From the NCBI RefSeq assembly GCF_021404545.1, contig NZ_JAAWWD010000001.1, positions 175,843 to 239,842 of the forward strand: a stretch of DNA of 64,000 nucleotides. The letters are read 5' to 3'. Shown here piece after piece: positions 34,552 through 43,673 of the stretch. This DNA comes from Aestuariivita sp. Its GTDB lineage: Bacteria > Pseudomonadota > Alphaproteobacteria > Rhodobacterales > Rhodobacteraceae. The notes under the pieces are model-generated. The model was not told the origin of the DNA, did not search any database, and saw only the letters and a program-made list of their open reading frames with translations. The position numbers were made by a program, and so were the translations under genes. How positions within the stretch are numbered: position 1 is the stretch's first letter; every line of letters begins with the position of its first letter.

Positions 34552-35235
34552 TCACCTGCCTAACCGCTCAGCGATCTCATCGATGGTCATCACATCGCCG
34601 AATTGCTGGATAATGGTCTCCAGAGCCGCGCGGTGTTCGTCATCCGACAGCGCGGCGGTGGCATCCGACACCATGACCACGTTGAAATCCATCATCATCG
34701 CATCGCGTGCCGTGGACTCGCAGCAGACATTCGTCTTGGTTCCGGTGATCAGCAGAGTGTCGATACCCAGGCTGCGCAGCACCCGCTCCAACGGCGAGGC
34801 GCCGGTGATCAGAGCCGAGTACCGGTTCTTGAGCATCCGGATATCGGCCTCTTCGACCTCCAGACCCTGCCAGATCTCCTGTCCCGGGCTGCCCGGTGCC
34901 ATGCTTTCAACTGTCCGCGCACGCACCGCGTCAGAAACGAAATTGTCGTAAAACCCGGCCCAGTCGCTCTGGCCATTGGTGTTCAGATTGGCATGATTGA
35001 CCCAGATGACATGACCCCCGGCCTGCCGCATCAGGCTGTTCAGCCGGTTGATCGGACGCACCAACTGCCGCGACAGGGGCACCTCGGCGGGCCCGCCTTC
35101 GGCGCAAAAGGTGGCTTGCATGTCGATGACGACAGAGGCGGTGCGCGCTGGCACGAACCGGTCAAACAGATGCACCCGTCCGCGCCGCGCGATCACGCGT
35201 GCGATGATCTCGTCCCGGATACCGATCTGATGCAT
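34552..35235 (-). CDS. Isochorismatase-family cysteine hydrolase
   Basis: 227 residues. The catalytic triad of the amidohydrolase branch is present: Asp38 (VVIDMQ), Lys136 (MLKNRYSA) and Cys171 (TGTKTNVCCES). Such enzymes hydrolyse amides and carbamoyl groups (N-carbamoylsarcosine, nicotinamide, biuret, ureidoacrylate). The substrate is unknown; an amide or formamide in the local pathway is plausible. It is the last gene of the minus-strand unit cyclase, FAD oxidoreductase, cysteine hydrolase, 21 bp after the oxidoreductase. Confidence 0.9.
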   Translation of the reverse strand: MHQIGIRDEIIARVIARRGRVHLFDRFVPARTASVVIDMQATFCAEGGPAEVPLSRQLVRPINRLNSLMRQAGGHVIWVNHANLNTNGQSDWAGFYDNFVSDAVRARTVESMAPGSPGQEIWQGLEVEEADIRMLKNRYSALITGASPLERVLRSLGIDTLLITGTKTNVCCESTARDAMMMDFNVVMVSDATAALSDDEHRAALETIIQQFGDVMTIDEIAERLGR

Positions 35236-35256
35236 CTGTCTTCCCCGCTGCGCACC

Positions 35257-36831
35257 TCAGAGGCTGCTGGCAAGCAACACGCCCGACCCGCCGCCAAGGC
35301 CGGGGCCGGGATGGGTCGAGGCACCGATATGATAGAGGTTCTTGATATGCGTCTTGTGATTGACCGTGTCGGTGAAAGGGCGCCACAGGAAGAACTGGTC
35401 AATGGTCGCCGCACCGCCATAGGGATCGCCGCCCACCAGATTGATGTTCATCGCCTCCAGATCCGCAGGCGAGATCACGACGCGGGTACCCTTGATCGCA
35501 TCGAAATTGCGAATATGGGCACGCACGATCCCCTCGATCCGGTCGGCATAGGCTTCGGCCAGCGTGGGCGTCCAGGTTTGATCCGCAGGCGTCTCGATCC
35601 TGCCCGCCGCATCGCCTTTGACCACACGCGGCGCCTCGGGCATTTGCAGCCACAGGATCGCCTTGCCATCCGGGCAGCGGGTGGGATCAAGGGCATGCGG
35701 CTGGCCCACGCAGATCGTGGGCACCTCGGGCAAGAGCCCGCGCTCGGCCTCGTTGACGGCCTTAGACACCGCATCAAGCCCGTCCGTGAGGTGCAATAGA
35801 GCGACCTCTGACAGCGCCTCGGCGCCCCAGTCGGGCAGGCCGTTCAGCGCGTAATGAATCTGGAAATTCGCCTTGCCGTGCCGGTACGCCGTGGCGGCCT
35901 GGCGTTTGCCGCCTGCGTCTTCATCCGACAGGAGGGTATGATAGAGCTGCCCCGGTGCGACGGAGGCCACGACGCCCTTGCCGGCCGCAATCGCCTCCCC
36001 GTTCGCAAGGGTGACACCGGTGGCCTTGCCCCGCGACGTGGTGATCCGGGCGACATCCGCGCCGGTGCGCACGGTACCGCCGTTTTCCTCGATGATGGCG
36101 CGCAAAGCCTGCGTCAGCCGCTCGGCGCCGCCTTCGACGATGGGCGCGCCCGCCGCCTCCAGCGCGAAGCCGATCACGCGCGACATCTCTCCGGAAAAGG
36201 AGGTCTCGGGGCCGAGCCCCGCATGCAGGCACCATGGCGCGAACAGCGCACGGCTCAGATCCGAGGAAAACCGCGTCTCCAGCCAGGCCCGCGCAGGCAA
36301 CAGCGTCGCCCCGAGCGTATCGAGCAGATTGCGCGTGCCCCCCTTGAGGGCTGCCTTGGCGAAAAGCTTGGCCGTGGCCCCGCCATAGGCTTGTCCGCCC
36401 AGAAGGCCAAAGAGCATCTCGGCGTTTTGCTCCACATACCCGATCTCGGAGCGCAGCGCGGCCCCGTCGCCCGCGCCTGCCCCCTCGAACGCGGCGCGGT
36501 TCACCTCGCGGTCGGTGGTCAGGACCAGATGACTGCCATCGGGGCGCAACACGCCGGTGGGGCTGGCGGTGTTGGCGAACCGGACGCCGTGGCGGGCCAG
36601 ATCGCCGCCCAGCTCCTCCATCGCGGGTCCGGTCACGAACAGCACGAAAGTTGTGGCCATCACGTCATGGATGTATCCCGGACCCGTCAGCGCCTCGGTC
36701 CGGATACAGCCGCCGATCCGGTCATTGCGTTCCAGCACCAGCACCCGCGCCTTGCGCTTGGCCAGCATCGCGGCCCCGACCAGGGCATTGATGCCACTGC
36801 CGACGAAAACGTAACGGGGCACCGGGGCCAT
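35257..36831 (-). CDS. FAD-dependent oxidoreductase, phytoene desaturase-like (1 of 2)
   Basis: 524 residues. Dinucleotide-binding motif GSGINALVGAAMLAKR near 11-26, followed by VLERNDRIGGCIRTEA; the C-terminal FAD contact is IGASTHPGPGLGGGSG. The fold is that of CrtI and related amine/isoprenoid oxidases, but no carotenoid genes are near. It is a diverged paralogue of the oxidoreductase at 37774 (shared GGDP/GGDQ segment, FLWRPF against FLFRPV, and a similar C-terminus). It starts 6 bp after the cyclase. Likely an oxidase/dehydrogenase for a ring compound taken up by the flanking importers; substrate unknown. Confidence 0.88.
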   Translation of the reverse strand: MAPVPRYVFVGSGINALVGAAMLAKRKARVLVLERNDRIGGCIRTEALTGPGYIHDVMATTFVLFVTGPAMEELGGDLARHGVRFANTASPTGVLRPDGSHLVLTTDREVNRAAFEGAGAGDGAALRSEIGYVEQNAEMLFGLLGGQAYGGATAKLFAKAALKGGTRNLLDTLGATLLPARAWLETRFSSDLSRALFAPWCLHAGLGPETSFSGEMSRVIGFALEAAGAPIVEGGAERLTQALRAIIEENGGTVRTGADVARITTSRGKATGVTLANGEAIAAGKGVVASVAPGQLYHTLLSDEDAGGKRQAATAYRHGKANFQIHYALNGLPDWGAEALSEVALLHLTDGLDAVSKAVNEAERGLLPEVPTICVGQPHALDPTRCPDGKAILWLQMPEAPRVVKGDAAGRIETPADQTWTPTLAEAYADRIEGIVRAHIRNFDAIKGTRVVISPADLEAMNINLVGGDPYGGAATIDQFFLWRPFTDTVNHKTHIKNLYHIGASTHPGPGLGGGSGVLLASSL

Positions 36832-36837
36832 GATCCG

Positions 36838-37629
36838 TTACCCGGCAACCAGAGCCAATGCGCGGATCGGACTGCCGGTGCCTTGAACCAGCTTGAGCGG
36901 CGCCGCGATCAGCACAGCGCCCTTTGCGGGCAACTGATCGAGCTGCGCGAGCGAAGCCAGCCCGTACATGTTATTGGCATGCAGCATGGTGTGCGCGGGA
37001 AAGGCAGGCTCCAGCGTCGCGGCCTGACCCCAATCGGTGCCGATGCATTCGCTGCCCCAGCCCTTAATCTTCTTGCCGATCAGATATTCGACAGCCGCCA
37101 CCGACGGACCCGGGGAATGCGGCTGGCCGTCGGCGTCGTTGTTCAGGAAATCCGCCTCGGACCCGTTGCGCTTGTACCAATCGGTGCGCATCACGACCCA
37201 CTCGCCTGCGCCGATCTCGCCATGCTCGGCCTCCCAGGCCTTGATGTGATCGACCTCCAGCAGGAAATCGGGATCGGCCTCACTTTCCTTGGAGCAATCA
37301 ATCACGTTCACCGGGCCGACAAAGTTCTGCGGGTCGATGGTATCGGTATATCCATCGGCGTAATCCTTGCCGGAAATCCAGTGATGGGGCGCATCGAAAT
37401 GGGTGCCCGAATGCTCTCCGATCTTCAGCCAGTTCCACGCCCAATAGGGCCCATGTTCGTCATATTCCGAGATCTTGTGAACCTCGATCGGGGGGGTGTT
37501 GTCGCCAAACCCTTCGGGCAGTTTCAAAAGCGGCGTCTCCGGTCCCAGGGGACCGGCCAGGTCCACCACACGGACCCCTCCGCTCAGCAGCATGGTGCCA
37601 AGAGTGTCGAGTGTTGATTGCGCTGTCAT
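36838..37629 (-). CDS. Metal-dependent cyclase-family hydrolase (KynB-like motif)
   Basis: 263 residues. The motif HSGTHFDAPHH, with His73, His77, Asp79 and His82, is the zinc-binding signature of the cyclase/kynurenine formamidase family. ATG 37629 has GGGAGA before it; the longer frame to 37731 would cross the operator box region. It could hydrolyse N-formylkynurenine, as KynB does, but at 263 residues it is longer than typical KynB (about 210) and resembles other members that open cyclic amides or lactones. It heads a unit with a FAD oxidoreductase and a cysteine hydrolase, consistent with ring opening followed by amide hydrolysis. Confidence 0.88.
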   Translation of the reverse strand: MTAQSTLDTLGTMLLSGGVRVVDLAGPLGPETPLLKLPEGFGDNTPPIEVHKISEYDEHGPYWAWNWLKIGEHSGTHFDAPHHWISGKDYADGYTDTIDPQNFVGPVNVIDCSKESEADPDFLLEVDHIKAWEAEHGEIGAGEWVVMRTDWYKRNGSEADFLNNDADGQPHSPGPSVAAVEYLIGKKIKGWGSECIGTDWGQAATLEPAFPAHTMLHANNMYGLASLAQLDQLPAKGAVLIAAPLKLVQGTGSPIRALALVAG

Positions 37630-37738
37630 GTGAAATCTCCCTGCATCTGTTGCCCGATTTGGCGCTGGCATGGCCCGCAAAATATATGCAACTGCAAATA
37701 CTTCTTTACAGCCCGTCCCGGAGTCGTGCAAGAATTAA

Positions 37739-37750
37739 TTCAAGGTTGAA
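37739..37750. promoter_or_regulatory. Operator box D, TTCAAGGTTGAA
   Basis: Near-palindrome with arms TTCAA and TTGAA, in the 144-bp divergent promoter of the cyclase (minus) and FAD oxidoreductase/Dpp (plus) units, followed by ATAC exactly as in box A. It lies 24 bp before the plus-strand ATG, so it would sit over the promoter or ribosome site. Confidence 0.6.
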
Positions 37751-37773
37751 ATACTTTGGAACGGGTCCGGAAC

Positions 37774-39348
37774 ATGAGCGCGACAACCTATGATGCGGTC
37801 ATAATCGGGGCGGGGCACAATGGCCTTGCCGCGGCGTTGCATCTAAGCGCCAAGGGATGGTCCGTTGCCATGTTCGAGCGGTCGGGTCACATCGGCGGCT
37901 GCGTGGCCACGGATGAGGTGACAGCCCCCGGCTTTCGCAGCGATCTGGCCGCCGCCAACCTGTCGCTCTTTGCCGGATCGGGCTTTCATGCTCACTATGC
38001 CGAGGAGCTGGCGCGGCATGGTTTTGCCCTCGCTCCCGCCGCCAGACCTTTCGCCAGCGCCTTTCCCGATGGCACTTGGTTGGGCGTGTCGACCGATCTT
38101 GACGCCACTGCGGCGGGCATCGCGGCCCTGTCGCAGGCCGATGCGGACCGCTGGCGCGCCATGGTCGCGGCCTTCCCGGATGAGGCCCAGCATATTGGCG
38201 GGCTTTTGAACACACCGATGACACGCTCGGCTTTGTTGAAATTTCTGTGGCGCACCTGGCGGGCCAAGGGTGCTGCGTGGATGCTCGACACCGCGCGGAT
38301 GCTGATGTCATCCTCCCGCGCCTGGCTGGATCGCGAGTTTGAGAACGACAAGCTCAAGGCGATGATGGCCAGCTGGGGCATGCATCTGGATTTCGCGCCC
38401 GAGGTCGCGGGCGGTGCGATCTTTCCCTATCTGGAATCGATGGCCAACCAGTGCTTTGGCATGGTTCTGGGCCAAGGCGGCGCCGATGTGATGCCGCGGG
38501 CGCTGGCCGCCGCGATCCGCGAACGGGGCGGCGTGATCGAGACCGGCGTGGCTGTCGAACAGGTCGGTCACGACGGCACCCGCGCCACCGCTGTTACGCT
38601 GTCGGATGGCCGGGTCATCGCCGCGCGCAAGGCTGTCATCGCCGGGACAACGCCTGCCGCGTTGGTGGATCTGACCGGCCCGACCCCCGATCCGCGATAC
38701 GACGCGCAGGCGCGGGCCTTCGCCCCTGCGCCGGGCACGATGATGATCCATCTCGCCCTCGACGCTCTGCCTGACTGGTCGGCGGGTTCCGAGCTGCAGG
38801 AGTTCTCCTATGTCCATCTCGCCCCGTCGATGGCGGCGATGGATCTGGCCTATATCCAGGCCAAATCCGGCCTGCTGCCGACCGAGCCGGTTCTGGTCGT
38901 GGGTCAGCCCACCGCGGTCGACCCCAGCCGGGCGCCGGACGGGAAACATGTCCTCTGGGTCCAGGTCCGCATGGCGCCGATGGAGATCAAAGGCGACGCC
39001 AAAGGCGAGATCGCGGCCACCGACTGGGCGCAGGCCGCCCGCCCTTTTGCCGACCGGGTTCTCGATATCATCGAACGCTATGCGCCCGGCCTGCGCGGCA
39101 AGATCGTCGCAGAGCATATCATGACCCCCGCCGATCTGGAGCGGTGGAACCCCAATCTGGTGGGGGGCGATCAGATCGCGGGCTCGCACCACATCTCGCA
39201 GAACTTCCTCTTCCGCCCCGTGCGCGGCTATGCCGATTGGTCCACGCCGCTGAAAAACCTGCATCTCATCGGTGCCTCCACCTGGCCCGGAGGCGGCACA
39301 GGGGCCGGATCGGGTTTTATGTTGGCGCAGGATTTGGCAGGCAAGTGA
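37774..39348 (+). CDS. FAD-dependent oxidoreductase, phytoene desaturase-like (2 of 2)
   Basis: 524 residues, starting MSATTYDAVIIGAGHNGLAA with the Rossmann GAGHNG motif and a second FAD segment near the C-terminus (IGASTWPGGGTGAGSG). Same family and length as the protein encoded at 35257 on the other strand. ATG 37774 was chosen; the TTG at 37756 lies inside the divergent promoter, next to box D. The gene is 35 bp before a Dpp-type binding protein, so uptake and oxidation of one substrate are probably linked. Specific reaction unknown. Confidence 0.88.
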   Translation: MSATTYDAVIIGAGHNGLAAALHLSAKGWSVAMFERSGHIGGCVATDEVTAPGFRSDLAAANLSLFAGSGFHAHYAEELARHGFALAPAARPFASAFPDGTWLGVSTDLDATAAGIAALSQADADRWRAMVAAFPDEAQHIGGLLNTPMTRSALLKFLWRTWRAKGAAWMLDTARMLMSSSRAWLDREFENDKLKAMMASWGMHLDFAPEVAGGAIFPYLESMANQCFGMVLGQGGADVMPRALAAAIRERGGVIETGVAVEQVGHDGTRATAVTLSDGRVIAARKAVIAGTTPAALVDLTGPTPDPRYDAQARAFAPAPGTMMIHLALDALPDWSAGSELQEFSYVHLAPSMAAMDLAYIQAKSGLLPTEPVLVVGQPTAVDPSRAPDGKHVLWVQVRMAPMEIKGDAKGEIAATDWAQAARPFADRVLDIIERYAPGLRGKIVAEHIMTPADLERWNPNLVGGDQIAGSHHISQNFLFRPVRGYADWSTPLKNLHLIGASTWPGGGTGAGSGFMLAQDLAGK

Positions 39349-39383
39349 ACCGAAGAAAAAAACAAATCAATAGGGAGACCATC

Positions 39384-40907
39384 ATGAGTTTTACACGACG
39401 CAACACATTGCAAATGGGTCTGGCCGGGCTGCTGGCCGGTGCCGCGCCCAAAATCGCCCTCGCCCAGGTCAATGACCTGACCATCGCGTTCAACGTCAAC
39501 CTGCCGGCCTGGGACCCGACCACCGGACCCTCGGCGGTGAATCCGACCATTCAGGCGATCTATCAGTCGGTGTTCGACCAATATATCTCCCAGGCCCCCA
39601 ATCTGGATTTCGAACCCGGCATCCTCACCGACTGGGGCTGGAACGACGACCGCACCAAGGTGATGATGACCGTCCGCGAGGGTGTGAAATGGCATGACGG
39701 CAGCGATCTGACACCCGAGGATGTCGTCTGGTCGCTGGAGCGCGCGGGCAACCCCGAAACCGGAAACCCGATCCAGTTCGTTTGGGGCAAGATCGGCAAT
39801 TTCACCATCGACGGCCAAACGGTCACGGGCGATGTCAAGGAATACGATCCAACAATCTTCAAGTGGATGGGGTTCCTGACCGCCTATGTGCTGCCCAAAG
39901 CCTATTACGAGCGCGTCGGCGCCGAGGGTTTCGAGGCAGCCCCCATCGGCACAGGGCCTTACATGGTCGACCGGTTCGAGAGGAATTCGTTCCTGCGGCT
40001 GAAAGCCAACCCCGATTACTGGGGCGGCGTGCCTGAATTCGAAAGCGTCACGATCAAATTCGTCACCGATGCCGCCAGCCGCGTCGCGGAGGTGGAATCC
40101 GGTGCCAGCCATGTCACATTGGAAGTGCCCTATGAGGAGTTCGACCGCCTCAAGGAGCGCGACGGGATCATGGGCACCACCACGCCGGTGTCGGATATCG
40201 GGATGATCTTTCTCAACGATATCGACGTGATGACCGACCGCAATGTGCGGCTGGCCGCGGCCCATGCCATCGACAAGCAGTTGATCATCGACCGGCTGCT
40301 CAGCGGTTACGGCGTGCCCATCGACACATTGCAAACGCCGGAATATGCCGCTTACGATCCGTCGATCACCGTGGCCTATGATCCCGAGCTGGCCAAGGAG
40401 TATCTGGCCAAGTCGGGCTATAGCACCGAAAACCCGGTGCGGTTCACCATCCAGACCACCCGCGGGTTCAAGCCCAAGGATTACGAGATGATCCAGGCCA
40501 TTGTCGGCCTCTGGCGCCGCGTGGGGATCGAGGCCGAGATCGAGGTTTATGAGATCGCCAAGCATTTCGAACTGCGCGCCGCCGATCAACTGGCCCCCGC
40601 CGCCTTTTACAACTGGGGCAACTCGGTGGGCGATCCGACGACATCGACGGGTTTTGCGATGTTCGGTCCCTCGCCGCATTCGGTCTGGGACGGGCAAGAC
40701 GTGTTCGACGCCATCGTGCCGCTTTGGGGTGAAAGCGACGAGGAAAAGCGCATCGCAGGGTTCAAGGCCGTCGACCGGCTGATCGCGGAAGAGGCGTACG
40801 TGATCCCGCTTTTGCAATATGTGCAGCCGATCCTGCACAGCTCGGAGGTTGCGGTCACGCCCAGCGTGTCGGGCGCTCTGCTGCCACAGCGCATCTCGCG
40901 CGCCTGA
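39384..40907 (+). CDS. ABC transporter substrate-binding protein, family 5 (Dpp/Opp type)
   Basis: 507 residues. The N-terminus TRRNTLQMGLAGLLAGAAP has a twin-arginine pattern, so TAT export is likely; cleavage is probably after ALA near residue 27. The family 5 core is clear: VREGVKWHDGSDLTPEDVVW, FEAAPIGTGPYMVDRFE and LKANPDYWGG. TAGGGAGA is the ribosome site. Such proteins bind peptides, nickel, opines or small aromatic/aliphatic compounds; the adjacent FAD oxidoreductase suggests a catabolic substrate. It is followed by both permeases and both ATPases. Confidence 0.9.
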   Translation: MSFTRRNTLQMGLAGLLAGAAPKIALAQVNDLTIAFNVNLPAWDPTTGPSAVNPTIQAIYQSVFDQYISQAPNLDFEPGILTDWGWNDDRTKVMMTVREGVKWHDGSDLTPEDVVWSLERAGNPETGNPIQFVWGKIGNFTIDGQTVTGDVKEYDPTIFKWMGFLTAYVLPKAYYERVGAEGFEAAPIGTGPYMVDRFERNSFLRLKANPDYWGGVPEFESVTIKFVTDAASRVAEVESGASHVTLEVPYEEFDRLKERDGIMGTTTPVSDIGMIFLNDIDVMTDRNVRLAAAHAIDKQLIIDRLLSGYGVPIDTLQTPEYAAYDPSITVAYDPELAKEYLAKSGYSTENPVRFTIQTTRGFKPKDYEMIQAIVGLWRRVGIEAEIEVYEIAKHFELRAADQLAPAAFYNWGNSVGDPTTSTGFAMFGPSPHSVWDGQDVFDAIVPLWGESDEEKRIAGFKAVDRLIAEEAYVIPLLQYVQPILHSSEVAVTPSVSGALLPQRISRA

Positions 40908-40952
40908 TCACGTAAAGGACAGCCCCGGCAAACCCCGTCGGGGCTGACATCC

Positions 40953-41957
40953 ATGCTCAAACGTCTCCTCCTGCGCCTGATCAGCATCGCGATCACGCTT
41001 CTGGGCGTGTCAATCGTGGTATTCGTCGCTGTGCGCCTTGTGCCCGGCAACCCGGTGGCGATGATGCTGGGCCCGGGTGCCACGGCCGAGGATGCAGCGG
41101 CGCTTGAGGCGCTTTTGGGCCTCGATAAATCCATCCTCGTGCAATACTGGATCTGGCTGACAAATGTGGTGCAGGGGGATTTCGGCACCTCGATCTCACT
41201 CCGGCAGGATGTGCTGACACTGGTTCTGGGCCGTCTGCCCGCCACGCTGGAGCTTGCGTTTCTTGCGCTGGTCTTTGCGGCCCTGCTGGGCGGCATGCTG
41301 GCAGTGACAGGCACGATCCGGCGCGGTGGCTGGACCGAAAACGGCATTGATCTGTGGAACGGGCTGACGCTTTCGACGCCGGATTTCCTCTGGGGTCTGT
41401 TCCTGATCCTGGTCTTCGGTGTGTGGCTTCAGATCGCTGGGATTTCCGGGCGCATCTCGCCCCAGCTCGATCTGCCGTTCACCACGCAGTTCTACCTGAT
41501 CGAGAGCGTGCTGCGCCTGCGGTTCGATCTGACGGCGAACCTGATCGGCCATATGTGGATGCCCGCGCTGGCGCTGGCGCTGCCGCTCTCTGCGATGATC
41601 GGCCAGCTTCTGAAACAATCGCTGAAGGAAACGATGCATCTGGATTACGTCACGCTGGCGCGCGCCAAGGGGTTCACCGAAAACCAGGTGATCTGGCGCG
41701 AGGCGATGCGCAACGCGCTGGCCCCGACGCTGACGCTGACGGCGGTGCAGTTCACCCACCTGATCGGCGGCACGGTCATCGTGGAACGGCTGTTCAGTTA
41801 CGGGGGCTTGGGCAATCTGGCCATCGACGCGGTGATCAACCGCGACCTGCCGCTTATTCAGGGGATCGTGCTGGTCTTTGCGGTGATCTTCGTGCTGATC
41901 AACTTGGCGGTCGATCTGCTTTACGCTGTTCTGAACCCCCGGCTGCGTCATGGATGA
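40953..41957 (+). CDS. ABC transporter permease, DppB type
   Basis: 334 residues with six hydrophobic segments and the binding-protein-dependent transport motif EAMRNALAPTLTLTAVQ preceded by VTLARAKGF, the EAA loop that contacts the ATPases. It pairs with the DppC-type permease, which it overlaps by 8 bp. No defect seen. Confidence 0.93.
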   Translation: MLKRLLLRLISIAITLLGVSIVVFVAVRLVPGNPVAMMLGPGATAEDAAALEALLGLDKSILVQYWIWLTNVVQGDFGTSISLRQDVLTLVLGRLPATLELAFLALVFAALLGGMLAVTGTIRRGGWTENGIDLWNGLTLSTPDFLWGLFLILVFGVWLQIAGISGRISPQLDLPFTTQFYLIESVLRLRFDLTANLIGHMWMPALALALPLSAMIGQLLKQSLKETMHLDYVTLARAKGFTENQVIWREAMRNALAPTLTLTAVQFTHLIGGTVIVERLFSYGGLGNLAIDAVINRDLPLIQGIVLVFAVIFVLINLAVDLLYAVLNPRLRHG

Positions 41958-42801
41958 AGCGCTGCGCACCTCGCCCCGCGCCACGCCATGGCGGCTCTGG
42001 CTGTCGGGCGGCTGGCTTACGCTTTTCTTCGGTGTTGCGCTGCTGGCGCCTTGGATCGCGCCACATGATCCGCTTTACCAGGATCTTTTTCTGCAACGCC
42101 TTCCCCCGTTCTGGATCGACGGCGCCGAAACGGGGCACCCATTGGGCACCGACAGTCTGGGCCGCGATGTGGCGTCGCGCCTGATGCATGGGGCATCGGT
42201 CGCGGCGACTGTGGCGCTGATCGCAGGGCTTGCGACCTGCCTGCTGGGATCGGTGCTGGGCCTGCTGGCAGGGTTCTATCGCGGCTGGGTCGATCAGGTG
42301 ATCAGCCGCATCGTCGATATCTGGATGTCGTTCCCGCCGGTCCTGTTCGCGATCCTGCTCGTGGCGGTGATCGGCACCGGCCTCACCTCTGTCATCGTGG
42401 CGATCATCGTCATCGACTGGACCCGGTTTACCCGCGTCGTCCGCGCCGAAACGATGGCCCAGGCCCGCATGGATTACACCGAGGCCGCGCATGTCGCGGG
42501 CATGTCCCGCTTCGCAACACTCATGCGTGAGATCCTGCCGAATGTCGCGCCGGTGATCCTGTCGGTGCTGACGCTTCAGATGGGTATCGCCATTGTGGTC
42601 GAGGCGATCCTCTCGTTCGTCAACCTCTCGGTCTCAACCGACGATCCCACATGGGGCGGTATGATCGCCGAAGGCCGCGTGTCGATCCACCAGGCCTGGT
42701 GGGTGCTGATCTTTCCGATGATCGCACTTTTTCTCACCGTGCTCTCCTTTACCCAGTTCGGTGATGCGCTGCGCAATCGTTTTGACCCGGTGCTGAGATG
42801 A
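41950..42801 (+). CDS. ABC transporter permease, DppC type
   Basis: 283 residues. LGTDSLGRDVASRLMHGA near the N-terminus is the classical DppC/OppC signature, and the EAA loop reads YTEAAHVAGMSRFATLMREI. It overlaps both neighbours (8 bp with the DppB type, 4 bp with the ATPase), so all five subunits should be made in fixed ratio. Confidence 0.93.
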   Translation: MDEALRTSPRATPWRLWLSGGWLTLFFGVALLAPWIAPHDPLYQDLFLQRLPPFWIDGAETGHPLGTDSLGRDVASRLMHGASVAATVALIAGLATCLLGSVLGLLAGFYRGWVDQVISRIVDIWMSFPPVLFAILLVAVIGTGLTSVIVAIIVIDWTRFTRVVRAETMAQARMDYTEAAHVAGMSRFATLMREILPNVAPVILSVLTLQMGIAIVVEAILSFVNLSVSTDDPTWGGMIAEGRVSIHQAWWVLIFPMIALFLTVLSFTQFGDALRNRFDPVLR

Positions 42802-43673
42802 GCGCGTATCTTGAGATCACCGGCCTGAATGCCGTTTTGCGCGGCACCCGCACCCGTGTGCTGCGGGATGTCTCGCTCAGCGTGTCCAAAGGTCAGGTGC
42901 ATGGGCTGGTTGGCGAAAGCGGTGCGGGCAAAAGCATGATCGGCAAGGCCATTCTGGGTGTTCTGCCCCGCGCGATCGAGGTTGCGTCGGGCCGGATATC
43001 GCTGGGCGGACAGGATCTGGGTGTTCTGCCTCTGCGCGAACGCCTGCGCGTGATCGGCAGCCAGACCGCTGTGATCCCCCAAGACCCGCTGACCGCGCTG
43101 AACCCGTCGCGCCGTATCGGCCCGCAGATGACCGACCGGCTGACGCGCACGCTGGGCTGGCAGAAAACCCGCGCAAATCACCGCGCCCTCGATCTGCTGG
43201 AGGAGGTCGCGATCCGCGATCCCGAACGCGTCTTGCACAGCTATCCGCATGAGCTCTCGGGCGGCATGCGCCAGCGTGTGCTGATCGCGGCGGCCTTTGC
43301 GGCCGAGCCGAAGCTGATCGTCGCGGATGAGCCGACAACGGCGCTGGATGTGACGGTGCAAAAACAGATCCTGAAGATGATCGCGGATATGCAGACGCGC
43401 CACGGCACAACGATGCTGTTCGTGACCCACGATCTGGGAGTGGTGGCACGGGTCTGCCAGTCGGTCAGCATTCTGCATTCCGGTATGGTGATGGAGGAGG
43501 CAGATATTCGCACCATGCTGACGGCACCCGCCCATCCCTATACCGCTGCCCTTCTGGCCGCCACACCGCGCTATACCGATCCAGAGGCGTCGCTCGTACC
43601 GGTCTCCGACACCGTTCTGGCCGGGGTGGCAGAGGCCATTCGCGCCTCCGACACGCTCTGGGGGCGGGCATGA
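42798..43673 (+). CDS. ABC transporter ATPase, DppD type
   Basis: 291 residues. Walker A GESGAGKS, signature LSGGMRQRVLIAAA and Walker B LIVADEPTTALD are intact. The C-terminal segment HPYTAALLAATPR is the usual OppD/DppD element. The C-terminus is shorter than in cysteine-cluster-bearing OppD proteins. It overlaps the next ATPase by 4 bp. Confidence 0.93.
   Translation: MSAYLEITGLNAVLRGTRTRVLRDVSLSVSKGQVHGLVGESGAGKSMIGKAILGVLPRAIEVASGRISLGGQDLGVLPLRERLRVIGSQTAVIPQDPLTALNPSRRIGPQMTDRLTRTLGWQKTRANHRALDLLEEVAIRDPERVLHSYPHELSGGMRQRVLIAAAFAAEPKLIVADEPTTALDVTVQKQILKMIADMQTRHGTTMLFVTHDLGVVARVCQSVSILHSGMVMEEADIRTMLTAPAHPYTAALLAATPRYTDPEASLVPVSDTVLAGVAEAIRASDTLWGRA

Noticed and set aside
39228..40838. 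536-residue open frame on the minus strand
   Set aside because: Antisense to the family 5 binding protein, which has a signal peptide and family motifs; the antisense product resembles no protein.
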